DNA of 5,687 nt. Origin: Clostridia bacterium (GTDB lineage Bacteria; Bacillota; Clostridia; Christensenellales; Borkfalkiaceae). The stretch spans positions 1 through 5,687 of the forward strand of contig JAIDOO010000227.1 in NCBI GenBank assembly GCA_029063275.1, read 5' to 3'. The notes beneath the pieces were generated by a model that had not been told where the DNA came from, made no database searches, and saw nothing but the letters and a program-made list of their open reading frames with translations. Made by a program: the position numbers and the translations under genes. This document shows, piece by piece, positions 1 to 5,687 of this stretch (the first letter of the stretch is position 1; each line of letters opens with the position of its first letter).

Positions 1-1093
1 CCGCCCCGAAACCTACGCAAAAGATATTACTTTGCGTTATCCGATAAAGTGCGCTTTTGCGGGCAACAAAATAAGGCTGCATTTTTCAAACTTCTGCGGA
101 ACGGAAGACGTTACGTTAAACCAGGTTACTGTTGCGCCTGCGGTTTCCGACAGGGAAATAAATTTGAAGGACGCGGCTCTAGTAACCTTTTCGGGAAAGG
201 AGAGCGTAAAAATCAAGGCGGGTCAGGAAGCCTTTTCCGACGAAATCGATTTCCGTGTAAAACCGCTCGGCTCGGTTTCGGTCAGTATCTATCTGAAGGA
301 TTTTACCCTTATGCGCTCGTCGGTAGTCGTTACGGGACCTTTGACAAGAGGGTTTTACTCGCTCGGCAACTGCGCTTTGAAATCCGTTCTTCCGCTTGAA
401 AAAACGAGGACGACAAACGTCTTTTATTTTCTGACAGGCGTAGACCTTCTTACGGACGATAAAAACCGTTGCGTGATTTGCTACGGCGACTCGATAACGT
501 CGCAGAGCTGGCCCGACTATCTTTCAATGCTGTGTATGGACGACCCGTACAATAAAACGGCAATAGTGCGCCGCGCCGCAAGCGGAACCAGGGTTTTGAG
601 GGAATACGCTTGTATTACATACGAAAGCTACGGGCTCAGCGGCAAACACCGTTTCGAGCGCGAGATTTCAACGGTAAGCGGAGCGGATACCGTCGTTATC
701 CAGCAGGGCATAAACGACATAATCCACCCCGTCGGCACAGAAATAAATCCTTTCAGACCTATGTCCGATTTGCCTGCTTTGGAAGAACTGGAAGAGGGTT
801 TGAAATATTACTTCGATACTGCGGAAAGGTACGGGCTCAAAGTGTTTTGCGGCACGCTGTTGCCGATAAAAGGTTGGAGGACCTACGCGCCTTTCAGGGA
901 AGAATTGAAAAACGGAATAAATGCCTGGCTTAAAAACTGCGGAAAAGACTGCATAGACTTCGAAAGTGCGCTTCGCTCGGAAAAAGACGGCGCGGCGTTT
1001 AAAGAGGGGTACGACAGCGGCGACCATCTGCACCCATCCGAAGAAGCGTACAAGCATATGGCGCGGCTTGCATTTGAGGAGCTGAACAAGTGA
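1..1093 (+). CDS. SGNH/GDSL-family esterase, 5'-truncated by the window edge
   Basis: Probable carbohydrate or acyl esterase of the SGNH hydrolase superfamily, close in layout to XynE-like acetyl esterases; the substrate is unknown. Numbering from the TTG at 32, block I is GDSI at residues 152-155 with nucleophile Ser154, followed by WPDYL. Block II is the Ser-Gly at 184-185, block III is GIND at 226-229 (oxyanion Gly226 and Asn228), and block V is DHLHP at 331-335 (catalytic Asp331 and His334). About 140 residues before block I form a beta-rich domain (for example IRLHFSN and VSVSIYL) typical of this subfamily. The TTG at 32 has no Shine-Dalgarno site. The frame stays open to base 1 and encodes RPETYAKDIT, which continues the conserved N-terminal domain, so the true start lies upstream. 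No signal peptide can be judged because that end is missing. The stop overlaps the next gene by 4 bp. Family assignment is sure; substrate is not. Confidence 0.9.
   Translation, partial: RPETYAKDITLRYPIKCAFAGNKIRLHFSNFCGTEDVTLNQVTVAPAVSDREINLKDAALVTFSGKESVKIKAGQEAFSDEIDFRVKPLGSVSVSIYLKDFTLMRSSVVVTGPLTRGFYSLGNCALKSVLPLEKTRTTNVFYFLTGVDLLTDDKNRCVICYGDSITSQSWPDYLSMLCMDDPYNKTAIVRRAASGTRVLREYACITYESYGLSGKHRFEREISTVSGADTVVIQQGINDIIHPVGTEINPFRPMSDLPALEELEEGLKYYFDTAERYGLKVFCGTLLPIKGWRTYAPFREELKNGINAWLKNCGKDCIDFESALRSEKDGAAFKEGYDSGDHLHPSEEAYKHMARLAFEELNK
1076..1081 (+). promoter_or_regulatory. Shine-Dalgarno site for the ketopantoate-reductase-like gene
   Basis: GAGGAG lies 8 nt before the GTG at 1090, inside the last codons of the esterase gene. 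It supports the GTG start and, with the GTGA stop/start overlap at 1090-1093, indicates translational coupling of the two genes. Confidence 0.75.
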
Positions 1094-2085
1094 AAGCCGC
1101 CATATTCGGCGCGGGCGCAATGGGCACGGTTTTAGGCGCGTTTATAACCGCCGCAGGCAAACAAATAGATTTAATCAGCCGTAACCGCGCGCACATATCT
1201 TCGCTTAAAGAGAGGGGCGCGCAAATAACGGGCGGCGTGAAGCTGTCGGTAAAAGTGAACGCGCTTACGCCCGAAGAGGTGTCGGAAAGGTACTCGGTAA
1301 TTTTTTTAATGACCAAGCAGTGCGACGGCGGGTTGGAATTTTTAAACGGTATTTTAGAAGAGGGCGGAGTCGTCTGCACGATGCAAAACGGCTTGCCCGA
1401 AAGCGCTGTAATCGAAGCGGTCGGAAAGGACAGGTGCCTCGGCTGTGCGGTAAGCTGGGGCGCGACTTTTATAGAAAGCGGAAAAGTCGAACTCACCTCC
1501 GAACGGAGCAAAATGACTTTTGCGCTCGGCTCGCCTGAGGGCGGCAACGCCGAAACCGGTACGGTAAAGCAATATCTTTCCTGCGCTGGCAAAGTTACCG
1601 TTACCGAAAATTTAGAGGGCGCGCGGTGGACAAAGCTTGCCATAAACTGCGCATTTTCTTCACTTTCCGCAATTTGCGGTATGACTTTCGGCGAGGTTGG
1701 TAAAAATAAAATTACGCGGAGCGTTGCGCTTGAAATTTTAAACGAGGTTTTTACCGTCGCAAAATTATCGGGCGTAAAGCCTGGAAAAATCCAGGGGCAC
1801 CGCATTGACGGGCTTTTTTCGTACAAAGGTCCGTTTAAAAAAAGGCTTGCGCTCGCGCTGTTGCCTTTGGCTATGCACAGCCACAAAAAACTCGTTTCGG
1901 GAATGTATTTCGATTTAAAAGCGGGCAGACCGTGCGAAATAGATTTTATGAACGGCGCTGTTTCTGCGGCGGCGAAACGGGTCGGCGCACCCTCGCCGTT
2001 AAACGATAGGTTATGCGAAATTGCGCATGAAATCGAGCAAAACAAAAGAAAAATTTGCTTTGAAAACGCCTTTCTTTTGCGTTAA
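1090..2085 (+). CDS. 2-dehydropantoate 2-reductase (ApbA/PanE) family protein
   Basis: NADPH-dependent 2-oxoacid reductase family. PanE itself reduces ketopantoate to pantoate in cytosolic pantothenate/CoA synthesis. The N-terminal Rossmann fold starts at residue 1 with the nucleotide-binding motif GAGAMG (7-12). TK at 75-76 and QNG at 99-101 match conserved family positions near cofactor and substrate. The C-terminal helical domain holds RWTKLAIN (179-186), with Lys182 at the place of the catalytic lysine, and CEID (282-285), with Glu283 at the place of the conserved glutamate. Length, 331 residues, is a little above the usual 290-315. By eye, the serine that normally sits in an SM..D motif is replaced by Gly271 (GMYFD, 271-275), so the substrate may not be ketopantoate. 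No panB, panC or panD is nearby, so I give no panE symbol. The GTG start is supported by GAGGAG 8 nt upstream, and the gene is coupled to the esterase. A paralogous 2-oxoacid or 2-hydroxyacid reductase is an equally fair reading. Confidence 0.88.
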   Translation: MKAAIFGAGAMGTVLGAFITAAGKQIDLISRNRAHISSLKERGAQITGGVKLSVKVNALTPEEVSERYSVIFLMTKQCDGGLEFLNGILEEGGVVCTMQNGLPESAVIEAVGKDRCLGCAVSWGATFIESGKVELTSERSKMTFALGSPEGGNAETGTVKQYLSCAGKVTVTENLEGARWTKLAINCAFSSLSAICGMTFGEVGKNKITRSVALEILNEVFTVAKLSGVKPGKIQGHRIDGLFSYKGPFKKRLALALLPLAMHSHKKLVSGMYFDLKAGRPCEIDFMNGAVSAAAKRVGAPSPLNDRLCEIAHEIEQNKRKICFENAFLLR

Positions 2086-2106
2086 TACGCCAAAACACGC
2101 TTTTTT
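2079..2106 (+). terminator. possible weak terminator after the PanE-like gene
   Basis: GCGT at 2079-2082 can pair with ACGC either at 2087-2090 (4-nt loop) or at 2097-2100, the latter directly followed by six T (2101-2106). The stem is only 4 bp, so termination would be weak. The T run also overlaps the spot just before the next promoter. Readthrough from genes 1-2 into genes 3-5 is quite possible. Confidence 0.25.
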
Positions 2107-2107
2107 C

Positions 2108-2136
2108 TTGCATAAGCTTGTGTTATATGATATAAT
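2108..2136 (+). promoter_or_regulatory. sigma-A-type promoter with extended -10, upstream of the S33 hydrolase gene
   Basis: The -35 box TTGCAT (2108-2113) and a perfect -10 box TATAAT (2131-2136) are separated by 17 bp. A TG at 2128-2129, one base before the -10, forms an extended -10 element. Transcription would start near 2143, leaving a leader of about 20 nt. The leader holds TAAGGA (2149-2154), 8 nt before the ATG at 2163. This is the best promoter in the window and probably drives genes 3-5. Confidence 0.75.
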
Positions 2137-2162
2137 AAATTAAATAATTAAGGAATATATAA

Positions 2163-3083
2163 ATGGAAAATATTTATTATCCGTCGCACGACGGCGTAAC
2201 TACAATTCACGCCTGTTTATGGTTGCCCGAGGGTGAAATAAAGGGCGTTGTCCAGATAATCCACGGAATGGCGGAGTATGCCGAAAGATACGCGCCCTTT
2301 GCCGAATATCTTGCTGAAAACGGCTTTGCCGTCTGCGCCGACGACCATTTGGGACACGGTCAGTCCGTAAGAGGCGCGGACGATCTGGGTTACTTCAATA
2401 AACGGCGCGATACAAATATTATAATCCGGGATATACGCGCCTTACAGCTTGCGGTTAAAAAGCAGGTGGGCAACGTTCCCTCGTTCATACTGGGACACAG
2501 TATGGGGTCGTTTTTCTGCCGTAAATATATATCGCAGTACGGCGGGGATTTCAATGGCGCTGTGATTATGGGAAGCGGCTTTAAAAGTATGGCAATCCTC
2601 AATGCGGCTCTGTTTTTCGTTGGGCTCGACGCGCTTTTCTGCGGCTGGCGCCACAGAAGCAAATTCATAAAAAAGCTGGCATTCGGCAGCTACAATAAAA
2701 AATTTTCACCCGCCCGTACGGAAAACGACTGGCTTTCGGAGAGCAGTGAAAACGTGGACAAGTACGAGGCGGACGCGCTCTGCGGTTTCGACTTTACGAA
2801 CAACGGTTACAGCGTGCTGTTCCGCATTATAAAGCAGGCTTGCTCGCGCGAAACGATAAACGCAGTTCCAAAAAATCTGCCCGTATTTTTCGTCGCGGGT
2901 GCAAACGACCCCGTGGGCGATTACGGCAAGGGCGTGCAAAAAGCTTACGATAAATTTATCAAAGCCGGTATCGAAGAGGTGGATATCACCCTCTATGAAA
3001 ACGGCAGACACGAAATTTTAAACGACACTTGCAGTGAAAAGGTAAAAGAGGATATACTTGCGTTTATTACGGCGCATATGTGA
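2163..3083 (+). CDS. alpha/beta hydrolase, monoacylglycerol lipase-like (serine aminopeptidase S33 / PldB type)
   Basis: Probable cytosolic lysophospholipase, monoacylglycerol lipase or other carboxylesterase. The oxyanion region is HGMAEYAERY (34-43), followed by DDHLGHGQS (60-68), both characteristic of the PldB/MGL group. The nucleophile elbow is GHSMGS (111-116) with Ser113. The acid is likely Asp249 in GANDPVGD, and the base is His283 in GRHEILND, so the triad is complete and correctly ordered. Residues about 140-215 form the cap; its start is hydrophobic (about 145-162), as expected for a lid that touches lipid. Length, 306 residues, is normal. No signal peptide is visible. The ATG is supported by TAAGGA 8 nt upstream and by the promoter just before it. 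The gene is first in a probable three-gene unit with the esterase and ATP-grasp genes. The catalytic class is firm; the natural ester substrate is unknown. Confidence 0.9.
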   Translation: MENIYYPSHDGVTTIHACLWLPEGEIKGVVQIIHGMAEYAERYAPFAEYLAENGFAVCADDHLGHGQSVRGADDLGYFNKRRDTNIIIRDIRALQLAVKKQVGNVPSFILGHSMGSFFCRKYISQYGGDFNGAVIMGSGFKSMAILNAALFFVGLDALFCGWRHRSKFIKKLAFGSYNKKFSPARTENDWLSESSENVDKYEADALCGFDFTNNGYSVLFRIIKQACSRETINAVPKNLPVFFVAGANDPVGDYGKGVQKAYDKFIKAGIEEVDITLYENGRHEILNDTCSEKVKEDILAFITAHM

Positions 3084-3103
3084 TTTGACGCAAGCTTAAA
3101 TAC

Positions 3104-3124
3104 AAACGCATTTGAAACGCATTT
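3104..3124 (+). repeat. two tandem copies of a 10-bp motif, period 11
   Basis: AAACGCATTT occurs at 3104-3113 and again at 3115-3124, separated by one G. It lies in the 55-bp gap between the S33 hydrolase and the esterase. The 11-bp period is about one helical turn. It could be a small tandem duplication or a binding site; nothing else in the sequence decides this. Confidence 0.6.
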
Positions 3125-3138
3125 CAGACGGAAATCAT

Positions 3139-3885
3139 ATGATAGAAAGTTGGGATATTCAAATTCCTGCGCTCACAGGCGAAAAAACGCGCAAAGCTTA
3201 CGTTTATTTACCGGAAAATTACGGCAACGGCGGAAGGTTTCCCGTAATGTATATGTTCGACGGGCACAACCTTTTTTCGGATAAGGAAGCGACTTACGGC
3301 AAAAGCTGGGGGCTTTCGGATTATCTGGACGGGAATAAAGTTCCGCTAATAATTGCGGCGGTAGAGTGCAATCACGAAGGAAATGAAAGGCTTTCGGAAT
3401 ACTCACCGGTGGATTTCGATATGCGCGGGCAAAAGATATCGGGCAGGGGCAAAAAATATATGGATTGGCTTGTAAAAACCTTTAAGCCGTATATCGACCT
3501 GCATTACCGTACGTTGCCCGATTGGGAAAACACCGCTATCGGAGGAAGCTCGATGGGCGGACTAATGACCCTTTACGCGCTTTCCGCTTACAAAAAATAT
3601 TTTTCGCGCGGGGCGGCGCTTTCACCCAGCCTCTGGGTCTGTAAAGGCGTCCCCGACTTTATTGAAAGTACCAAATACAAGGCGGGTACCCGTCTGTATA
3701 TGGATTACGGAAGTTGCGAGTTTAAAAATCACGACAGCCAAAGGGATTATTTTGCCGGAACGGCTTCGGCTTTAATCGGAAAAAACGTTAATCTGACTTC
3801 GCGCATAGTCCCGGGCGGCACCCATTCGGAAGCAAGCTGGGAAAAGCAGATACCTTACTTTATAAACGTGTTGTTCGGCAACTGA
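3139..3885 (+). CDS. putative esterase, enterochelin-esterase/antigen-85-like (esterase D family)
   Basis: Serine hydrolase of the putative esterase family (Fes, esterase D and Ag85 relatives); the substrate is unknown. Numbering from the ATG at 3139, the strand RFPVMYMFDGHN (33-44) precedes the active site. The nucleophile elbow is GGSSMGG (135-141) with Ser138. LSPSLW lies at 161-166. The acid is probably Glu194 or Asp189 in YMDYGSCE, and the base is His229 in GGTHSEASW. The protein is 248 residues, a usual length for a single-domain member, with no signal peptide. I prefer ATG 3139 because GGA (3130-3132) lies 6 nt upstream. An in-frame TTG at 3112 would add nine residues, but it has no Shine-Dalgarno site and falls inside a short tandem repeat. 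The gap from the preceding hydrolase is 55 bp, without a clear promoter or terminator, so co-transcription is likely. The neighbouring hydrolase shares the fold but has different surrounding motifs, so the pair is not an obvious recent duplication. Confidence 0.87.
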   Translation: MIESWDIQIPALTGEKTRKAYVYLPENYGNGGRFPVMYMFDGHNLFSDKEATYGKSWGLSDYLDGNKVPLIIAAVECNHEGNERLSEYSPVDFDMRGQKISGRGKKYMDWLVKTFKPYIDLHYRTLPDWENTAIGGSSMGGLMTLYALSAYKKYFSRGAALSPSLWVCKGVPDFIESTKYKAGTRLYMDYGSCEFKNHDSQRDYFAGTASALIGKNVNLTSRIVPGGTHSEASWEKQIPYFINVLFGN

Positions 3886-3888
3886 ATT

Positions 3889-3894
3889 TATAAT
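3889..3894 (+). promoter_or_regulatory. possible -10 box upstream of the ATP-grasp gene
   Basis: A perfect TATAAT lies four bases after the esterase stop codon. I see no acceptable -35 box 16-18 bp upstream and no TG of an extended -10. It may be a weak internal promoter or chance in an AT-rich gap. Confidence 0.25.
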
Positions 3895-3910
3895 CAAACA
3901 AATTTCATAA

Positions 3911-3917
3911 AGGGAGG
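3911..3917 (+). promoter_or_regulatory. strong Shine-Dalgarno site of the ATP-grasp gene
   Basis: AGGGAGG lies 7 nt before the ATG at 3925. It is the strongest ribosome-binding site in the window, so this gene is probably translated well compared with its neighbours. It fixes the start codon. Confidence 0.8.
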
Positions 3918-3924
3918 ATAATTT

Positions 3925-5112
3925 ATGAAAAATTTTATATTCATTTCACCTGACTTTCCTGCAAACTACTGGAAGTTCTGCCGCGAGCTTAAAAATTACG
4001 GGTTCAACGTTCTTACAATCGGCGACTGCCCGTGGGATAAACTTTCGGATGACGTAAAAGAAAACGTAAGAGAATACTATTGGGTACATAATCTTGAAAA
4101 CTACGACGAGGTTTACCGCGCGGTGGCTTTTTTTGTATTCAAGTACGGCAAAATCGATTTTCTTGAAAGCAATAACGAGTACTGGCTCGAGCACGACGCG
4201 GCTTTGAGAACTGCATTCGGAATTACTACGGGCTTTAAAACGGGCGACGTTAAGAAAATCAGATACAAGTCCAAGATGAAAAAGTACTTCCAGAAGGCAG
4301 GCGTAAAAACCGCTAAATTCTGCATAGTAAAGACTCTTAAAAACTGCCAGAAGCTAATTGACGAAGTCGGCTATCCCGTAATAGTCAAGCCCGACAACGG
4401 CATAGGCGCCGCCGCTACGCATAAAATTTCAAACGAGCAGGAGCTTATTGATTTTCTTGCATCCAAGCCCGATACGCCTTATATTATGGAAGAGTATATC
4501 GAGGCGGAGGTTAACTCTTACGACGCTATCGTAGACGGTAAGGGCAACCCCGTTTTCGAAACGGGCAACGTAACTCCCGATTCGCTTATGGATACCGTAA
4601 ATGAAAACGGTAATTGTATCTATTACATAGTAAACGAACTTGCCGGCGACGTTCTCGACGCGGGCAGACGCACCGTAAAGGCGTTCGGCGTAAAAAACAG
4701 GTTTATCCACTTCGAATTTTTCCGCCTGACAAAGGACCAGCGCATAGGCAAAAAGGGTGAGGTTGTAGCGCTGGAAGTGAATATGCGTCCTGCGGGCGGA
4801 TTTACCCCCGATATGATGAACTTTGCCTGCAGTACCGACGTATATAAAATCTGGGCGGGCGTGCTTGCAAACGGCTCTACCGAAGTTAATACGGGTGAAA
4901 AATTCTACTGCGCGTACGCAGGCAGGCGCGACGGCAAAAACTTCGTGCTTAACGATGACGAAGTAAAAGAAAAGTATGCCGAAAATATCAAAATGGTTGA
5001 AAGAATTCCCGAAGTTTTGAGCGGAACAATGGCAAACACGATGTTTGTTGCAAAATTCAAAACCAAGTCCGAAATGGATAGCTTCTACAAAGAAGTTTTA
5101 AAAACGCATTGA
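3925..5112 (+). CDS. stand-alone ATP-grasp domain ligase of unknown substrate
   Basis: ATP-grasp enzymes join a carboxylate, activated as acyl-phosphate, to an amine, thiol or similar nucleophile. Residues 1-110 form the pre-ATP-grasp domain (FISPDFPANYW at 5-15, and ESNNEYWLEHDA at 81-92, which is strikingly acidic/aromatic). The ATP-grasp core follows: YKSKMKKYF (114-122); YPVIVKPDNGIG (150-161), with Lys155 as the nucleotide-binding lysine; and MEEYIEAEVNSYDAI (188-202), covering the hinge glutamates. FEFF (263-266) carries Glu264, and LEVNMRPAGG (283-292) carries Glu284, Asn286 and Arg288, the expected Mg-ATP ligands. The core is therefore intact. The last 70 or so residues form a small C-terminal domain. 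Length, 395 residues, is typical of single-domain members such as amino-acid ligases, and much shorter than carbamoyl-phosphate synthase large subunits, under whose name relatives are often filed. It is last in its unit, 39 bp after the esterase, and followed by a strong terminator. Confidence 0.9.
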   Translation: MKNFIFISPDFPANYWKFCRELKNYGFNVLTIGDCPWDKLSDDVKENVREYYWVHNLENYDEVYRAVAFFVFKYGKIDFLESNNEYWLEHDAALRTAFGITTGFKTGDVKKIRYKSKMKKYFQKAGVKTAKFCIVKTLKNCQKLIDEVGYPVIVKPDNGIGAAATHKISNEQELIDFLASKPDTPYIMEEYIEAEVNSYDAIVDGKGNPVFETGNVTPDSLMDTVNENGNCIYYIVNELAGDVLDAGRRTVKAFGVKNRFIHFEFFRLTKDQRIGKKGEVVALEVNMRPAGGFTPDMMNFACSTDVYKIWAGVLANGSTEVNTGEKFYCAYAGRRDGKNFVLNDDEVKEKYAENIKMVERIPEVLSGTMANTMFVAKFKTKSEMDSFYKEVLKTH

Positions 5113-5116
5113 TAAT

Positions 5117-5147
5117 AAAAAGCCCCCGAAAAATCGGGGGTTTTTTT
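5117..5147. terminator. intrinsic terminator, probably bidirectional, between convergent genes
   Basis: CCCCCGA (5123-5129) pairs perfectly with TCGGGGG (5134-5140) around an AAAA loop, followed by seven T (5141-5147). On the opposite strand the same stem is followed, after one C, by five T (5121-5117). It lies in the 62-bp gap between the stop codons of the ATP-grasp gene and the leftward hydrolase. It should end the rightward transcript efficiently and the leftward one somewhat less so. Confidence 0.93.
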
Positions 5148-5174
5148 AGTTTAGTGCAATAAATTGAAATTTAA

Positions 5175-5654
5175 CTAACTCAAAGTTTCAATACTACAAC
5201 CGTTTCGCTCATAGTAGTCTAACATTTCGGGGATTTTCTTTTTGTCATAACTTGTAATACAATTCGATAGAACGTGAACGGTAAAACCGTTCTTTGCCAT
5301 ATTATAGCAAGTTGATTTTACGCAAGCAACTGCGTCCGCACCTGCCACATAAAACTCTTTTATGCCGTTATCACTTATAAAAGCGGCAAATGCTTCACTT
5401 GTCAATGCGTTGCCCTTGCTTTTAACAAATATGTTTTCTGACACAATTTTCATATCGGGTACTAATTCCGCACCACGAGTGTCGGGCTTAAATGTTCGGG
5501 TTCCTGCCGATAAGTTGTTATGTTTGATATAGACAACATGAATATCGTGAGCAACAGCCCAATCAATAGCGGAATTGATATTGCTGATTATTTCTTTGTA
5601 GTTTTTTGTAATGTCGTTTTGAATGTCGATTACTACCAATACTTTATCTTTCAT
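5175..5654 (-). CDS. isochorismatase-family cysteine hydrolase
   Basis: Small cytosolic amidohydrolase of the isochorismatase/nicotinamidase superfamily, which cleaves amides, carbamates or, in isochorismatase itself, an enol ether. The expected triad is visible: Asp10 in VVIDIQND (7-14), Lys78 in IFVKSKG (75-81) and Cys111 in DAVACVKST (107-115), the Cys at the start of the usual helix. At 159 residues it is at the short end of the family (usually about 160-220). The nicotinamidase metal-site pattern after the first strand is not evident, so a general cysteine hydrolase is the safest name. The ATG at 5654 has a weak GGGGTAAG (5668-5661) before it. It is convergent to the other genes and shares their terminator. 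A hand count gives about 37% GC over 5161-5640, against roughly 42-62% in sampled blocks of the PanE-like and ATP-grasp genes, with more A/T-ending codons. This hints at separate ancestry or recent acquisition. Confidence 0.9.
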   Translation of the reverse strand: MKDKVLVVIDIQNDITKNYKEIISNINSAIDWAVAHDIHVVYIKHNNLSAGTRTFKPDTRGAELVPDMKIVSENIFVKSKGNALTSEAFAAFISDNGIKEFYVAGADAVACVKSTCYNMAKNGFTVHVLSNCITSYDKKKIPEMLDYYERNGCSIETLS

Positions 5655-5680
5655 TTTACACTTACCCCGTTAAATTACTG

Positions 5681-5686
5681 TTTATA
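5681..5686 (-). promoter_or_regulatory. possible -10 box for the isochorismatase-family gene
   Basis: TATAAA reads on the minus strand from 5686 to 5681, giving a likely leader of about 20 nt before the ATG at 5654. The -35 region would lie beyond the window edge, so this cannot be confirmed. Confidence 0.3.
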
Positions 5687-5687
5687 A

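Noticed and set aside
668..1120. Minus-strand reading frame (150 codons) opposite the SGNH esterase
   Set aside because: Overlaps the catalytic part of the real gene and has an Arg/Phe/Val-rich composition without motifs; a shadow frame.
999..2045. Long minus-strand reading frame (348 codons) opposite the PanE-like gene
   Set aside because: It is the complement of a gene with clear family motifs, is rich in Ser/Pro/Phe, matches no family I recognise, and has no ribosome-binding site. It reflects the codon bias of the real gene.
3085..3113. TTGACG (3085-3090) as a -35 box for a separate esterase promoter
   Set aside because: No reasonable -10 box lies 16-18 bp downstream; the sequence there is CGCATTTG. 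Readthrough from the upstream promoter is simpler.
3112..3138. TTG at 3112 as the start of the putative esterase
   Set aside because: No Shine-Dalgarno site precedes it and it lies in the 11-bp-period repeat. ATG 3139 has a GGA 6 nt upstream and begins where family similarity begins.
2163..3885. The two adjacent alpha/beta hydrolases as a recent tandem duplication
   Set aside because: Their nucleophile elbows (GHSMGS versus GGSSMGG), oxyanion regions and C-terminal motifs differ, and they belong to separate families.
3925..5112. ATP-grasp gene as a carbamoyl-phosphate synthase large subunit (carB)
   Set aside because: True large subunits are about 1,000 residues or more, with two ATP-grasp halves. 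This protein has a single 395-residue module and no small subunit beside it.

Overview
The window most resembles a chromosomal segment of a low-to-mid GC Gram-positive anaerobe of the Clostridia (Bacillota) type. This is inferred from the strong purine-rich Shine-Dalgarno sites, a near-consensus sigma-A-type promoter, a GTG start, and protein sequences that read like gut-Clostridia members of their families. No rRNA, tRNA or marker gene is present, so the taxonomy is tentative. I see no CRISPR array, insertion sequence, phage gene or tRNA.

Layout: five genes run rightward and one leftward. (1) 1-1093 is the 3' part of a GDSL/SGNH-family esterase whose N-terminus lies before the window. (2) 1090-2085 is an ApbA/PanE (ketopantoate reductase) family protein, translationally coupled to gene 1 by a GTGA overlap. 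A 77-bp gap then carries a well-formed promoter (about 2108-2136). (3) 2163-3083 is a monoacylglycerol-lipase-like (S33) alpha/beta hydrolase. (4) 3139-3885 is a putative esterase of the enterochelin-esterase/antigen-85 type. (5) 3925-5112 is a stand-alone ATP-grasp ligase with a very strong Shine-Dalgarno site. A hairpin terminator at 5117-5147 follows, placed to serve both strands. (6) 5175-5654, on the minus strand, is a small isochorismatase-family cysteine hydrolase with clearly lower GC than the rest.

How they may work together: genes 1-2 form one translationally coupled unit. Genes 3-5 probably form a second, started at the 2108-2136 promoter, perhaps with extra initiation before gene 5. 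Three of the first four genes are serine hydrolases of three different types (SGNH, S33 and esterase-D/Fes-like), which suggests ester or acyl-group hydrolysis. The ATP-grasp protein makes carboxylate-amine or carboxylate-thiol type bonds in known relatives. No neighbour identifies a substrate, and no coherent pathway can be proved from this window. The most open question is the substrate of the ATP-grasp protein. I found no convincing evidence for an undescribed multi-gene system.
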